DNA of 49,988 nucleotides from the NCBI GenBank assembly GCA_902779075.1, contig CACZAK010000032.1, positions 1-49,988 of the forward strand, given 5' to 3'. The stretch is from an uncultured bacterium. Lineage in GTDB: Bacteria; Verrucomicrobiota; Kiritimatiellia; RFP12; UBA1067. Of the stretch, positions 1 through 8,179 are shown one piece after another (position 1 is the stretch's first letter; each line of letters opens with the position of its first letter). A program made the translations under genes and the position numbers. The notes under the pieces were generated by a model, which was not told the DNA's origin, did no database searches, and worked only from the letters and a program-made list of their open reading frames with translations.

Positions 1-2358
1 CCGAAGGGCGACCGCAAGGAGTGCATGTTCTGGGGCCTCGGCGCCGACGGCACGGTGGGCGCGAACAAGAACTCCATCAAGATCATCGGCAACTACACCG
101 AGAACTACGCGCAGGGCTACTTCGAGTACGACTCCAAGAAGTCCGGCGGCGTGACGATCTCGCACCTCCGCTTCGGCTCGGACATGATCCGCTCGCCGTA
201 CTTCATCAACTCGGCCGACTTCACCGCGTGCCACTGCTTCCCGTACCTCGAGAAGTACGACATGCTCAAGGCCGCGAAGCCGGGTTCCGTGTTCCTCCTC
301 GCCTCGCCCTACACGGCGGCCGAGATCTGGGACCACATGCCCGACGAGGTCGAGCAGGCGATCATCGACAAGAAGCTCAAGTTCTACGTGATCAACGCGG
401 CGAAGATCGCCCTTGAGAACGGCATGGGCACGCGCACGAACACCGTGCTGCAGACCGCGTTCTTCAAGCTCTCCGGCATCAAGCTCGCGAAGGCCGACGG
501 CACCGAGCTCGACCCGATCCAGGTGCTGAAGGACTACGCCGAGAAGGCGTACTCCAAGAAGGGCCAGGAAGTCGTCGAGATGAACTGGAAGTGCATCGAG
601 GCGGCGAGCGCCGCCATCGAGGAGGTCAACTACCCGGCCGCGCCCGCCGGCAAGCTCAAGATGCCGCCGATTGTCGCCGCCGAGGCGCCTGACTTCATCA
701 AGAAGGTCACGGCGAAGATGATCGCGCAGAAGGGCAACGAGCTGCCCGTCTCCGCCATTCCGGACGACGGCACGTGGCCGACCGCCACCACGCAGTGGGA
801 GAAGCGCAACGTGGCGGCGTTCATCCCGCAGTGGGATCCGTCCGTGTGCATCCAGTGCGGACAGTGCTCCATCATCTGCCCGCACGCCGCGATCCGCATG
901 AAGGTGTACGGCGCCGACAAGCTCGCCGGCGCGCCGGCCACGTTCAAGAGCGCCGACGCCAAGACGCCCAAGATGAAGGCTCTCGGCGAGAAGGTGACCG
1001 TCCAGTGCGCTCCCGAGGACTGCATGGGCTGCAAGCTCTGCGTCGTCAAGTGCCCGATGGCCGCCAAGGGCGCGCTCAAGATGGTCGAGCAGATCCCGCT
1101 CCGCCAGAGCGAGGCCGAGAACTGGAAGTTCTTCCTCGAGCTGCCGGACGTCGATCCCGCGAAGCTCGACACGAAGCAGGTCCTCGACTCCCAGCTGAAG
1201 CGTCCGCTCTTCGAGTTCTCGGGCGCCTGCTCGGGCTGCGGCGAGACGCCCTACATCAAGCTCCTCACGCAGATCTGCGGCGACCGCCTCCTCGTCGCGA
1301 ACGCGACCGGCTGCTCGTCCATCTACGGCGGCAACCTGCCGACCACCCCGTACTGCCAGCGCAAGGACGGCAAGGGCCCGTCGTGGTCCAACTCGCTGTT
1401 CGAGGACAACGCGCAGTTCGGCATGGGCATGCGCGTCTCCGCCGACAAGCTCTACGGTTTCGCCTTCGAGCTCGTCGAGAAGCTGCTCGCGAACGACAAG
1501 ACCCCCGCCGAGATGAAGGCGTGCCTCGAGAAGATCAAGGCCGTCGACCAGCACGACGAGAAGGGTCAGGGCGTCGAGCAGATGCGCGCGCTCGTCGCAG
1601 AGCTCAAGGGCTACCTCAAGGCCGGCAAGGACGCGGGCTGCGACCTCTGCGCCCAGCTCCTCTCGGTGGCGGACAACCTCGTCCGCAAGTCCGTGTGGGT
1701 CATCGGCGGCGACGGCTGGGCCTACGACATCGGCTACGGCGGGCTCGACCACGTCCTCGCCTCGGGCCGCAACGTCAAGGTGCTCGTGCTTGACACGGAA
1801 GTGTACTCCAACACCGGCGGCCAGGCTTCGAAGTCCACGCCGACCGGCGCGATCGCGAAGTTTGCGGCGTCCGGCAAGGTGCAGGCCAAGAAGAACCTCG
1901 GCCTCATGCAGATGCAGTACAAGAACGTGTACGTGGCGTACGTCTCGATGGCCGCGAACCCGGCCGCGACGGTGAAGGCATTCAACGAGGCCGAGAACTA
2001 CGACGGCCCCGCGATCATCATCGCCTACGCGCACTGCATCGAGCAGGGCCTCAACACGGCGACCGGTCCGGCGCACCAGGTGGCGGCGGTGGACTCCGTC
2101 CACTTCCCGCTCTGGCGCTACGACCCGCGCAAGGCGGCCGAGGGCAAGAACGGCCTCACGCTCGACTCGAAGGACAAGAGCGACACGGTCTCCTTCGCCG
2201 CGAACGCGGTCTCGAAGGAGCTCGGCGAGAACCGCTTCCGCCAGCTCGTGAAGATCGCCGGACCCGACCAGGCCAAGGCGATGCTCGAGAAGGCCGAGGC
2301 CGGCTTCAAGGAGAACTACAAGCTCCTCACCGAGCTTGCCGCGCTCCCCGTGCTGTAA
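1..2358 (+). CDS. nifJ: pyruvate:ferredoxin (flavodoxin) oxidoreductase, 3' part
   Basis: Oxidatively decarboxylates pyruvate to acetyl-CoA and passes electrons to ferredoxin in the cytoplasm. The frame is open from base 1, so the gene is cut by the window edge; 785 residues are visible of the roughly 1,180 usual for the single-chain enzyme, and the N-terminal pyrimidine-binding domain is missing. Seen in order: the gamma-type domain (GLGADGTVGANK), two 4Fe-4S motifs (CIQCGQCSIICP near base 847 and CMGCKLCVVKCP near base 1020), a cysteine motif SGACSGCGET at the start of the thiamine diphosphate domain, and the TPP/Mg motif GDGWAYDIGYGG with NTGGQASKSTPTGA near base 1810. The C-terminal AHCIEQGLN block is also typical. 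A strong hairpin terminator follows, so this is the last gene of its unit. The presence of this enzyme indicates anaerobic pyruvate metabolism. Confidence 0.97.
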   Translation, partial: PKGDRKECMFWGLGADGTVGANKNSIKIIGNYTENYAQGYFEYDSKKSGGVTISHLRFGSDMIRSPYFINSADFTACHCFPYLEKYDMLKAAKPGSVFLLASPYTAAEIWDHMPDEVEQAIIDKKLKFYVINAAKIALENGMGTRTNTVLQTAFFKLSGIKLAKADGTELDPIQVLKDYAEKAYSKKGQEVVEMNWKCIEAASAAIEEVNYPAAPAGKLKMPPIVAAEAPDFIKKVTAKMIAQKGNELPVSAIPDDGTWPTATTQWEKRNVAAFIPQWDPSVCIQCGQCSIICPHAAIRMKVYGADKLAGAPATFKSADAKTPKMKALGEKVTVQCAPEDCMGCKLCVVKCPMAAKGALKMVEQIPLRQSEAENWKFFLELPDVDPAKLDTKQVLDSQLKRPLFEFSGACSGCGETPYIKLLTQICGDRLLVANATGCSSIYGGNLPTTPYCQRKDGKGPSWSNSLFEDNAQFGMGMRVSADKLYGFAFELVEKLLANDKTPAEMKACLEKIKAVDQHDEKGQGVEQMRALVAELKGYLKAGKDAGCDLCAQLLSVADNLVRKSVWVIGGDGWAYDIGYGGLDHVLASGRNVKVLVLDTEVYSNTGGQASKSTPTGAIAKFAASGKVQAKKNLGLMQMQYKNVYVAYVSMAANPAATVKAFNEAENYDGPAIIIAYAHCIEQGLNTATGPAHQVAAVDSVHFPLWRYDPRKAAEGKNGLTLDSKDKSDTVSFAANAVSKELGENRFRQLVKIAGPDQAKAMLEKAEAGFKENYKLLTELAALPVL

Positions 2359-2360
2359 TC

Positions 2361-2387
2361 GGTAGGGCGGTCGCCCCGTGACCGCCG
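2361..2387 (+). repeat. GGTAGGGC palindromic repeat, copy 1
   Basis: A 27-bp unit beginning GGTAGGGCGGTCG whose arms GGCGGTC and GACCGCC form a hairpin around a GC-rich loop. A nearly identical copy (one difference) lies inside the macro-domain gene at 33789. A shortened relative lies at 31302 and a diverged inverted relative near 49858. Confidence 0.7.
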
Positions 2388-2394
2388 TCTGAAA

Positions 2395-2459
2395 AGCCCG
2401 CTCGCCGAGCGGGCCGCAAAGGGAGGGTCGCGCTTGTCGCGGCCTTCCTTTTATTTTTA
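2395..2459 (+). terminator. rho-independent terminator after nifJ
   Basis: Two hairpins in a row. The first has CCCGCTC/GAGCGGG arms. The second, 2419-2450, has arms running AAGGGAGG to CCTTCCTT with CGCG pairing inside. A TTTTATTTTTAT tract follows at once. Placed directly after the nifJ stop. Confidence 0.8.
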
Positions 2460-2465
2460 TACGAC

Positions 2466-2494
2466 TGGACGGCGGTGCGCAAGTGTGGTATACT
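2466..2494 (+). promoter_or_regulatory. promoter for Gfo/Idh/MocA gene 1
   Basis: -35 TGGACG (2466-2471), 17-nt spacer, extended -10 TGGTATACT (hexamer 2489-2494). Only six bases separate the hexamer from the ATG at 2501. Confidence 0.6.
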
Positions 2495-2500
2495 CACATC

Positions 2501-3943
2501 ATGCTTCAATCTCGGAAACGGTTTCTTTTGATGCAGAGACGTGATTTCATCAAGGTCGGCGCCGCTGCGGCAACGGCCGCGCCGGCAATTGTGAGTGCTG
2601 CCGCGGCGCCCCAGAAAGTGCGCATGGGCTTCATCGGCGTGGGCAACCGCGGCACGCAGTTGCTGCACCTGTTCATGCGCCAGCCGGACGTGGAGGTCAC
2701 AGCCCTCTGCGACGTATACGAGCCATTCCTCAAACGCGACGATTCCGCGTTCGACCCGAAGTTCCTCGACTGGGGACTGAAGGACCGTCTGCCGGTCTTC
2801 AAGGGAAAGGACGGAGCGCTGCTGTCTGACGAGAAGCGCATTCTTGACTCCGTGAAGGCGCGCACCTGCAAGCTGTATGCGGACTACCGGCGTCTCCTTG
2901 AGGACTCGAACGTGGACGCGGTCTGCATCGCGGTGCCCGACCACTGGCATGCGATCATGGCAATTGACGCGATTAAGGCCGGCAAGGACATCTACTGCGA
3001 GAAGCCGCTTACCGCCACCGTAGCCGAAGGTCGAGCCATGGTGAACGCCCAGAAGGCGTCTAAGCAAATTGCGTGCGTTGGACTCAACCGGCGCGGCAGT
3101 GCCGTATATCGCAAGCTGAAGGGCGAGATCGACAGCGGCAAGTACGGTACCTTTCGCGTGGGGCGTGCCGCACATGTCTCCAACCTTTTCCCGAACGGCA
3201 TCGGGAAGTGTCCTCAATGCCAGCCTCCGAAGGGTTTTGACTGGGACAAGTGGCTCGGACCGCGTGCGTTCCGTCCGTACAAGTACACGATTGCACCGTA
3301 CTACTTCCGCTGGCACGGGGATTTTTCGAGCCAGATGGGCAACTGGGGCGTGCACTACCTGGACGCGTTGCGCTGGATGATGGGCGAGGTCGCGCCAAGC
3401 GCCGTTACGGCCGTGGGTGGACAGTACTTCCTCGACCACGACGGCGACATCCCCGATACGATGGAGGTCACGTTCGAGTTCCCAGACAAGAAACTCATCC
3501 ATTTCATGATATACGAGGGCGGCACGGCGCGGCCGATCTTTACGCGCGAGCTCGAGCTTCAGGGATCTGACGGTGCAATCTACGCGAACGAGCGCGGATA
3601 TGACATTTTCCCGCAGAGGGGTCGCGAGTTCGGCAACCCCAAGAAACCGCTCTTCGAGGAGCAGCACTATGCTTCCAAGGAAGCGCAGATAGACGACGGC
3701 AGCGACGGCGTCAGCACATCTGTCGTGATCCGTGACTTCCTCGACCGAGTCAAGGATCGCGGCACGCCGCTCTGTACGCTTGAGGACGGGCACCGTTCCA
3801 CATGCTTCGCCCACCTCGCGAACATCGCCCTCTGCATGGGCCAGCGCCTTGAATGGAATCCCGCCTCCGAGAAGTTCACGAACTGTCCGAAGGCTAATGA
3901 GCTGCTGTCCTACACGTACCGTGACGGGTATGCGCTTGGATGA
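2501..3943 (+). CDS. Gfo/Idh/MocA family oxidoreductase with Tat-like leader (1)
   Basis: NAD(P)-dependent sugar or sugar-derivative oxidoreductase, probably exported or membrane-tethered through the twin-arginine route. The N-terminus carries RRDFIKVGAAAATAAPAIV, a Tat-like signal with an alanine-rich core. The Rossmann motif is GVGNRG, the conserved EKP appears in IYCEKPLTAT, and the C-terminal Gfo domain follows. Two starts are possible: ATG 2501 lies six bases after a -10 box (leaderless, 480 aa), while ATG 2531 gives the shorter leader MQRRDF (470 aa). Neither has a good ribosome binding site; 2501 is preferred because the same -10 to start spacing recurs in this window. The substrate cannot be told from sequence. 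Confidence 0.88.
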   Translation: MLQSRKRFLLMQRRDFIKVGAAAATAAPAIVSAAAAPQKVRMGFIGVGNRGTQLLHLFMRQPDVEVTALCDVYEPFLKRDDSAFDPKFLDWGLKDRLPVFKGKDGALLSDEKRILDSVKARTCKLYADYRRLLEDSNVDAVCIAVPDHWHAIMAIDAIKAGKDIYCEKPLTATVAEGRAMVNAQKASKQIACVGLNRRGSAVYRKLKGEIDSGKYGTFRVGRAAHVSNLFPNGIGKCPQCQPPKGFDWDKWLGPRAFRPYKYTIAPYYFRWHGDFSSQMGNWGVHYLDALRWMMGEVAPSAVTAVGGQYFLDHDGDIPDTMEVTFEFPDKKLIHFMIYEGGTARPIFTRELELQGSDGAIYANERGYDIFPQRGREFGNPKKPLFEEQHYASKEAQIDDGSDGVSTSVVIRDFLDRVKDRGTPLCTLEDGHRSTCFAHLANIALCMGQRLEWNPASEKFTNCPKANELLSYTYRDGYALG

Positions 3944-3967
3944 CCCAAAAGAAATGGGAGCGTGATC

Positions 3968-4504
3968 ATGGATATGACAAATGACGTGGCAAAAGCCGAG
4001 CAAAAGATAATAGCTGTTCTGGCGCGCATGTTGGTCGTTGCACCAGAGTCAATCAAGACGGACGTGCGCTACAAAGAGCTGTTCAACAATGATCCTGATC
4101 CTGTGCACGCGTTCGCCGTGCAGGTTGAACAAACCCTGGGCGTTATCGTCGGCGATTCCGTCCTCGACGCATATCCGACCATCGCTGAACTGGCCGTATA
4201 CTGTGCCGCGCACAAGGCAGAAGCGAACGGCGGACGGCGCTACGTGGTGGTGTGCCGGATGCCTGGTGGCGGCGTATGCGAGCGCATCTACAGCGCACGC
4301 GGGCACGAAAAAGCCGTCCAGAAGGCGATGGATGATGGTGTGGAAGCGGTACTGTCGGTCGAGCGCGAGGACGCCGAGGATTCTCCTCCGCAGAAGACGG
4401 GGCATCTGGGCAAAGTTTTGTTGCCGATTCTAATTGGAATTATCTTGGCTGGCATGGTTTTCCTTTTCTTCTGGTGGCGTAACGGTCGTCCGCGTCTCTG
4501 GTAG
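3968..4504 (+). CDS. membrane-anchored protein with ACP-like N-terminal domain
   Basis: 178 residues, no family recognised with certainty. Residues 1-75 look like an acyl carrier protein (helix KAEQKIIAVLARML, then VEQTLGVIVGDSVLDAYPTIAEL). Where a carrier has D-S-L/V for the phosphopantetheine serine, this protein reads NDPDPVHAF, so the attachment serine is missing. A short middle domain (YVVVCRMPGGGVCERIYSARG) follows. The end is a single transmembrane helix (VLLPILIGIILAGMVFLFFWW) with a short basic tail, giving a cytoplasmic domain tethered at its C-terminus. GGGAG at 3956-3960, seven bases before ATG 3968, decides the start. It follows the oxidoreductase by 24 bases and may share its transcript. 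The ACP resemblance is a judgement from pattern, not a search. Confidence 0.7.
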   Translation: MDMTNDVAKAEQKIIAVLARMLVVAPESIKTDVRYKELFNNDPDPVHAFAVQVEQTLGVIVGDSVLDAYPTIAELAVYCAAHKAEANGGRRYVVVCRMPGGGVCERIYSARGHEKAVQKAMDDGVEAVLSVEREDAEDSPPQKTGHLGKVLLPILIGIILAGMVFLFFWWRNGRPRLW

Positions 4505-4518
4505 GAAAATGAATCAAT

Positions 4519-4543
4519 GCGTTACGCCATGCTCATGGCGTTA
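4519..4543 (+). terminator. possible hairpin terminator
   Basis: Inverted repeat ACGCCAT/ATGGCGT with a four-base loop, followed by TACCTTCT. The T tract is poor, so this is a weak call. It sits between the ACP-like gene and the kdu promoter. Confidence 0.35.
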
Positions 4544-4584
4544 CCTTCTACGCGAGTGGGTACTGGTTTCGCGTCGGCCTATTG

Positions 4585-4593
4585 TGGTATAAT
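4585..4593 (+). promoter_or_regulatory. extended -10 promoter of kduI
   Basis: ATTGTGGTATAAT gives a perfect TGnTATAAT extended -10 (hexamer 4588-4593). No clear -35. It leaves a leader of about 25 nt with AAAGGAAG before kduI. Confidence 0.6.
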
Positions 4594-4624
4594 AGAGTGT
4601 CTTTCAACACCAAAGGAAGTAAAA

Positions 4625-5455
4625 ATGGAAGTTCGTTACACGACCGGCAAGAACGAATACCGGCGCATGACCACCGAGGAACTGCGCACGGCGTTCCTCA
4701 ACACCAAGCTCTACGAGAAGGGCAAGGTGAACCTGATGTACTGCGAAGTCGAGCGCGGCATCGCGGGTTTCGCGGTGCCCACCACGAAGCCGCTCGGGCT
4801 CCCGGCAGGCAAGGAGCTCGCAAGCGACTACTTCTGCGAGCGCCGCGAGCTCGGCATCCTCAACATCGGCGGCGCGGGCACGGTGACCGTGGACGGGAAG
4901 AAGTACGCGTTGCGTCCGCTCGACGTCCTCTACGTGGGCAAGGGTGCGAAGAAGGTGCTGCTCGCCTCGGATTCGGCGAGGAAGCCCGCGGAGTTCTACC
5001 TCGCGAGCTATCCCGCGCACAAGGAGTATCCCACGAAGCTCATCAAGTTCGAGGACGCGAACCACCGCCACCTCGGCACGGTCGAGGACTGCAACGTGCG
5101 CACGATCCACCAGTTCATTCTCCCCGGAAAGTGCGACAGCTGCCAGCTCGTGATGGGCGTCACGCGCCTCGAGCCGGGCAGCAACTGGAACACGATGCCC
5201 GCGCACACGCACGAGCGGCGCACGGAGATGTACATGTATTTCGACATCGCGCCGGACGCGGCGGTGTTCCACTTCATGGGTGCGGGCGACGAGACGCGCC
5301 ACCTCGCGATGCACAACCACGACGTGGTCGTGAGCCCGATGTGGTCCATCCACGCGGGCGTGGGCACGCGCGCGTATACCTTCTGCTGGGCCATGGGCGG
5401 CGAGAACCAGGTGTTCGACGACATGGACGGGATCGCGATCAGCGAGTTGCGCTGA
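4625..5455 (+). CDS. kduI: 4-deoxy-L-threo-5-hexosulose-uronate ketol-isomerase
   Basis: Converts 5-keto-4-deoxyuronate to 3-deoxy-D-glycero-2,5-hexodiulosonate in breakdown of pectin and related uronate polymers; cytoplasmic cupin enzyme. The 276-residue length matches the family (about 278). The metal site is visible as HTHERRTEMY, with the further histidine in HNHDVVVSPMWSIHAGVG. Start ATG 4625 has AAAGGAAG five bases upstream; the frame is open further 5' but that part lies across the promoter. kduD follows after 53 bases, matching the usual kduI-kduD pair, so the two carry out successive steps toward 2-keto-3-deoxygluconate. Confidence 0.95.
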   Translation: MEVRYTTGKNEYRRMTTEELRTAFLNTKLYEKGKVNLMYCEVERGIAGFAVPTTKPLGLPAGKELASDYFCERRELGILNIGGAGTVTVDGKKYALRPLDVLYVGKGAKKVLLASDSARKPAEFYLASYPAHKEYPTKLIKFEDANHRHLGTVEDCNVRTIHQFILPGKCDSCQLVMGVTRLEPGSNWNTMPAHTHERRTEMYMYFDIAPDAAVFHFMGAGDETRHLAMHNHDVVVSPMWSIHAGVGTRAYTFCWAMGGENQVFDDMDGIAISELR

Positions 5456-5457
5456 TC

Positions 5458-5490
5458 GAAAGTGTAAAGTGTAAAATGTAAAGTGTAAAA
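5458..5490 (+). repeat. short tandem repeat of AGTGTAAA type
   Basis: AT-rich phrase built of GTGTAAA and ATGTAAA units in the kduI-kduD gap. One of several low-complexity phrases in the window; see also 22503, 33711 and 49810. Confidence 0.6.
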
Positions 5491-5508
5491 TTGATGGTAG
5501 GAGTGAAA

Positions 5509-6273
5509 ATGATTCTGGATCAATTCAAGTTGGATGGCAAGGTGGCAGTGGTGACGGGTGCGGGACGCGGCATCGGCCAGGCGTATGCGCTCGGTCTTGC
5601 GGAGGCGGGCGCGGACATCGCCATCGTCGACGTGATCGACATGACGGAGACGGCGGAGAAGATCAAGGCGCTCGGGCGTAAGGTTCTCTGCGTGAAGGCG
5701 GACCTCGCGAAGGGCGAGAAGGAGAGTCCGAAGATCGTCGCGAAGGTGGTGAAGGCGCTCGGCCGCCTCGACATCCTCGTGAACAACGCCGGCATCATCC
5801 GCCGCGAGCCGTTCGTGGAGCATTCGGCGAAGAACTGGAACGACGTGATTTCGATCAACCTCTCCACGCCATTCTTCCTCTCGCAGGCGGCAGCGCGTCA
5901 GATGATCGCGCAGGGCCAGGGCGGCAAGATCATCAACATCGGCTCAATGCTCTCGTTCCAGGGCGGCATCCTCATCCCCGGCTATGCGGCGGCGAAGGGC
6001 GGCATAAAGTCGCTTACGATGCTGATGGCGAACGAGCTTTCGAAGCACGGCATCTGCGTGAACGCGATCGCGCCCGGGTACATCGCCACGGAGAATACGC
6101 GTCCTATCCGTGAGGACAAGAAGCGCAACAAGGCGATCCTCGACCGCATTCCCGCAGGGCGCTGGGGCACGCCGGACGACCTCAAGGGCCTCTGCGTGTT
6201 CCTCGCCTCCCCGGCGAGCGACTATGTGACCGGATTCATGTACGCCTGCGACGGAGGCTGGCTCGCGCGGTAG
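5509..6273 (+). CDS. kduD: 2-dehydro-3-deoxy-D-gluconate 5-dehydrogenase (SDR)
   Basis: Short-chain dehydrogenase/reductase that interconverts 2,5-diketo-3-deoxygluconate and 2-keto-3-deoxygluconate with NAD(H); cytoplasmic. The 254-residue length fits KduD (about 253). Seen: cofactor motif TGAGRGIG near the N-terminus, NNAG in DILVNNAGIIRREPF, catalytic serine in NIGSMLSF, the YxxxK pair in GYAAAKGG, and DGGW near the C-terminus. GGTAGGAG five bases before ATG 5509 decides the start over an upstream in-frame ATG. The position after kduI supports the specific call; SDR sequence alone would not. Confidence 0.9.
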   Translation: MILDQFKLDGKVAVVTGAGRGIGQAYALGLAEAGADIAIVDVIDMTETAEKIKALGRKVLCVKADLAKGEKESPKIVAKVVKALGRLDILVNNAGIIRREPFVEHSAKNWNDVISINLSTPFFLSQAAARQMIAQGQGGKIINIGSMLSFQGGILIPGYAAAKGGIKSLTMLMANELSKHGICVNAIAPGYIATENTRPIREDKKRNKAILDRIPAGRWGTPDDLKGLCVFLASPASDYVTGFMYACDGGWLAR

Positions 6274-6283
6274 GTACTGGACA

Positions 6284-7393
6284 ATGAAGATCCTCACGCG
6301 ATACATCCTTAGGGAGTTCTGCGTCCCGCTGTTCTACTGCCTGACGGGATTCATCTCCATCTACGTGCTCTTTGAGCTGTTCGGCTCGTTCAGCAAGCTG
6401 ATGGCGGCGAAGCCCGGTTTTGTTGCGTCCGTGACGTATTTTTCGGGGTACTTCGCGCCGTTCTTCCAGTGGATGGCGCCGGCGTGCCTAATGCTGGCCA
6501 CGCTCTACACGATGTGGCGCTTCTGTAGGAATTCGGAGATTGTCGCGATGCGCGCGAGCGGCATCGGGTTCTTCACGATCGTGAAGCCGGTGCTTGCGAT
6601 GTCCGTGCTGATGGCATGTGCCGTAGCGTGGGTGAACGAATCGTATGTGCCGCGCTACAGCTCGTGGGCGAAGCAGTTCAAGGACGCGAAGTTCGAGATA
6701 GGCGCAATGGGGGATGCTAAGGGCATCCTCTTCGTCAACGAAAAGGCCGGGCGTCGCTGGCAGGCGGACATGCCCAAGTCCCGAAGCGCGCGCGCCCTGG
6801 AGAACGTGCGCGTGACGGTGCGCGATCCTGAGTCGGTGCTGGACATCTCCGCGCGCCGCGAGCGCCGGATAACGTCGGTCCGCGCCGTGTTCAAGGGCGG
6901 GCAGTGGTATTTCTTCGCGCCGCGTGCTGTCTGGTGTGAGAACGGCGTGGAGACGCCGGATGAAAGCGTGCCGCAGGGCGCCGGGCTGTGGTGCTTCCCG
7001 GAGTTCGACGAGCGTCCGGAGGAACTTGTGCGCGAGAACTGCGAATGGGGATACATGTCCACACGCGACCGGCTTGGTTACCTCAAGGCGCATGACGGTC
7101 TCGACGAGCGCACGCGTCGGCGGTACCGCTACGACGTGTGGGCGAAGGTGGTTGCGCCGCTCGCCTGCATAGTCATCACGCTTTTCGCGATTCCGATGGG
7201 CATTGCAACGGGGCGGCAGAGCGTTTCCAAGGGCATAATCGGGGCTCTCGCGATGTTCTTCGCGTTCTACGGCCTTTCGATACTCTGCATGGTGTGCGCC
7301 GCGCGCGGGTGGCTTGCGCCGTTCCCGGCGGCGATTCTGCCGGATATAGTGTTTTTGGCGCTCGGAGTGCGACTTTTCTGGAAAAACCGATGA
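6284..7393 (+). CDS. LptF/LptG family permease
   Basis: Inner-membrane subunit of the LptB2FG transporter that extracts lipopolysaccharide toward the outer membrane (YjgP/YjgQ family). 369 residues. The N-terminus has the family start LTRYILREFCVPLFYCLTGF, with transmembrane segments near residues 12-35, 50-75 and 95-115. A large periplasmic beta-rich domain follows (about 120-290), then three C-terminal helices (KVVAPLACIVITLFAIPMG onward). Only one permease gene is here; the partner and LptB must be elsewhere. It starts 10 bases after kduD, so it may be co-transcribed although functionally unrelated. F versus G is not resolved. It implies a Gram-negative envelope. Confidence 0.88.
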   Translation: MKILTRYILREFCVPLFYCLTGFISIYVLFELFGSFSKLMAAKPGFVASVTYFSGYFAPFFQWMAPACLMLATLYTMWRFCRNSEIVAMRASGIGFFTIVKPVLAMSVLMACAVAWVNESYVPRYSSWAKQFKDAKFEIGAMGDAKGILFVNEKAGRRWQADMPKSRSARALENVRVTVRDPESVLDISARRERRITSVRAVFKGGQWYFFAPRAVWCENGVETPDESVPQGAGLWCFPEFDERPEELVRENCEWGYMSTRDRLGYLKAHDGLDERTRRRYRYDVWAKVVAPLACIVITLFAIPMGIATGRQSVSKGIIGALAMFFAFYGLSILCMVCAARGWLAPFPAAILPDIVFLALGVRLFWKNR

Positions 7394-7397
7394 ACGC

Positions 7398-7426
7398 TGG
7401 ACGCGCCGCCCCTTTTTTGATATACT
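7398..7426 (+). promoter_or_regulatory. promoter of ispD
   Basis: -35 TGGACG (7398-7403), 17-nt spacer, -10 TATACT (7421-7426). Same hexamers as the promoter at 2466. Leader of about 45 nt with GAAAGG before ispD. Confidence 0.55.
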
Positions 7427-7476
7427 TTCCTCAATTGATTTCGGTTCACTATGGATATAAAAGAAAGGCAATTTAA

Positions 7477-8157
7477 ATGGTAACGGCAATCATCGTGGCG
7501 GCGGGAAAGAGCGAGCGTATGGGCACGGGAACGGACAAGGCGTTCCTGAACCTGGGTCCAAAGCCCGTTCTGGCCTGGAGCCTTCTGGCGTTCGAGCGCT
7601 GCACGGACGTCGACCAGATCGTCGTGGTCGTGCGGAAGGACCAGATTGTGGCGACGAAGGCGCTCGTGCGCATGTTCGGCATTTCAAAGATCCGAACGGT
7701 CGTGGCGGGCGGGCAGAAGCGCCAGGACTCCGTGATGAACGGCCTCAAGGAGGTCGATTCGGATACGCGCATCGTCGTGGTCCACGACGGGGCGCGTCCG
7801 TGCGTTAAGCCCGAGACGATTGCCGAGACGGTGAAGGTCGCCAAGCGGACGGGCGCGGCGGTCATCGGCTGCCACATCTGGGACACCGTGAAATATGTTG
7901 AGAAGGGCACCACCGTGTCGCGTACTGAGGACCGTTCGAAACTCTGGGCCGTGCAGACGCCGCAGGCATTCAGCGCGTCCGTCATCCGCCGTGCCTACGC
8001 GGAGGTCGTGAAGAAGAACGTGGACGTCACGGACGACGCCTCCGCCGTGGAGCTGATCGGCGAGCCGGTGAAGATCGTGGAGTCGAACGTCCCGAACCTG
8101 AAGATCACCACGGTCGAGGACCTCCGGGTTGCCGCAGGGGTCGTATTGAAAGGCTGA
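7477..8157 (+). CDS. ispD: 2-C-methyl-D-erythritol 4-phosphate cytidylyltransferase
   Basis: Third step of the MEP isoprenoid pathway: CTP plus MEP gives CDP-methylerythritol; cytoplasmic. 226 residues, the usual length. The nucleotide-binding loop AAGKSERMGTGTDKAF lies at the N-terminus, followed by GGQKRQDSV, VVHDGARPCV and the family block VQTPQAF. TDDASAVE near residue 188 and the C-terminal NLKITTVEDL complete the pattern. ATG 7477 has a GAAAGG site about ten bases upstream. It heads a run of genes ending with the second oxidoreductase, several of which overlap by ATGA. Confidence 0.95.
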   Translation: MVTAIIVAAGKSERMGTGTDKAFLNLGPKPVLAWSLLAFERCTDVDQIVVVVRKDQIVATKALVRMFGISKIRTVVAGGQKRQDSVMNGLKEVDSDTRIVVVHDGARPCVKPETIAETVKVAKRTGAAVIGCHIWDTVKYVEKGTTVSRTEDRSKLWAVQTPQAFSASVIRRAYAEVVKKNVDVTDDASAVELIGEPVKIVESNVPNLKITTVEDLRVAAGVVLKG

Positions 8158-8179
8158 GCGAAAGGACGCGGACGCAGCT

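Noticed and set aside
774..1793. 339-codon plus-strand frame inside nifJ
   Set aside because: Arg/Pro-rich +1 shadow of the pyruvate:ferredoxin oxidoreductase.
2327..4003. 558-codon open frame on the minus strand
   Set aside because: It lies antisense to the clear Gfo/Idh/MocA gene, is Arg/Val/His-rich without domain motifs, and is a by-product of high-GC codon use.
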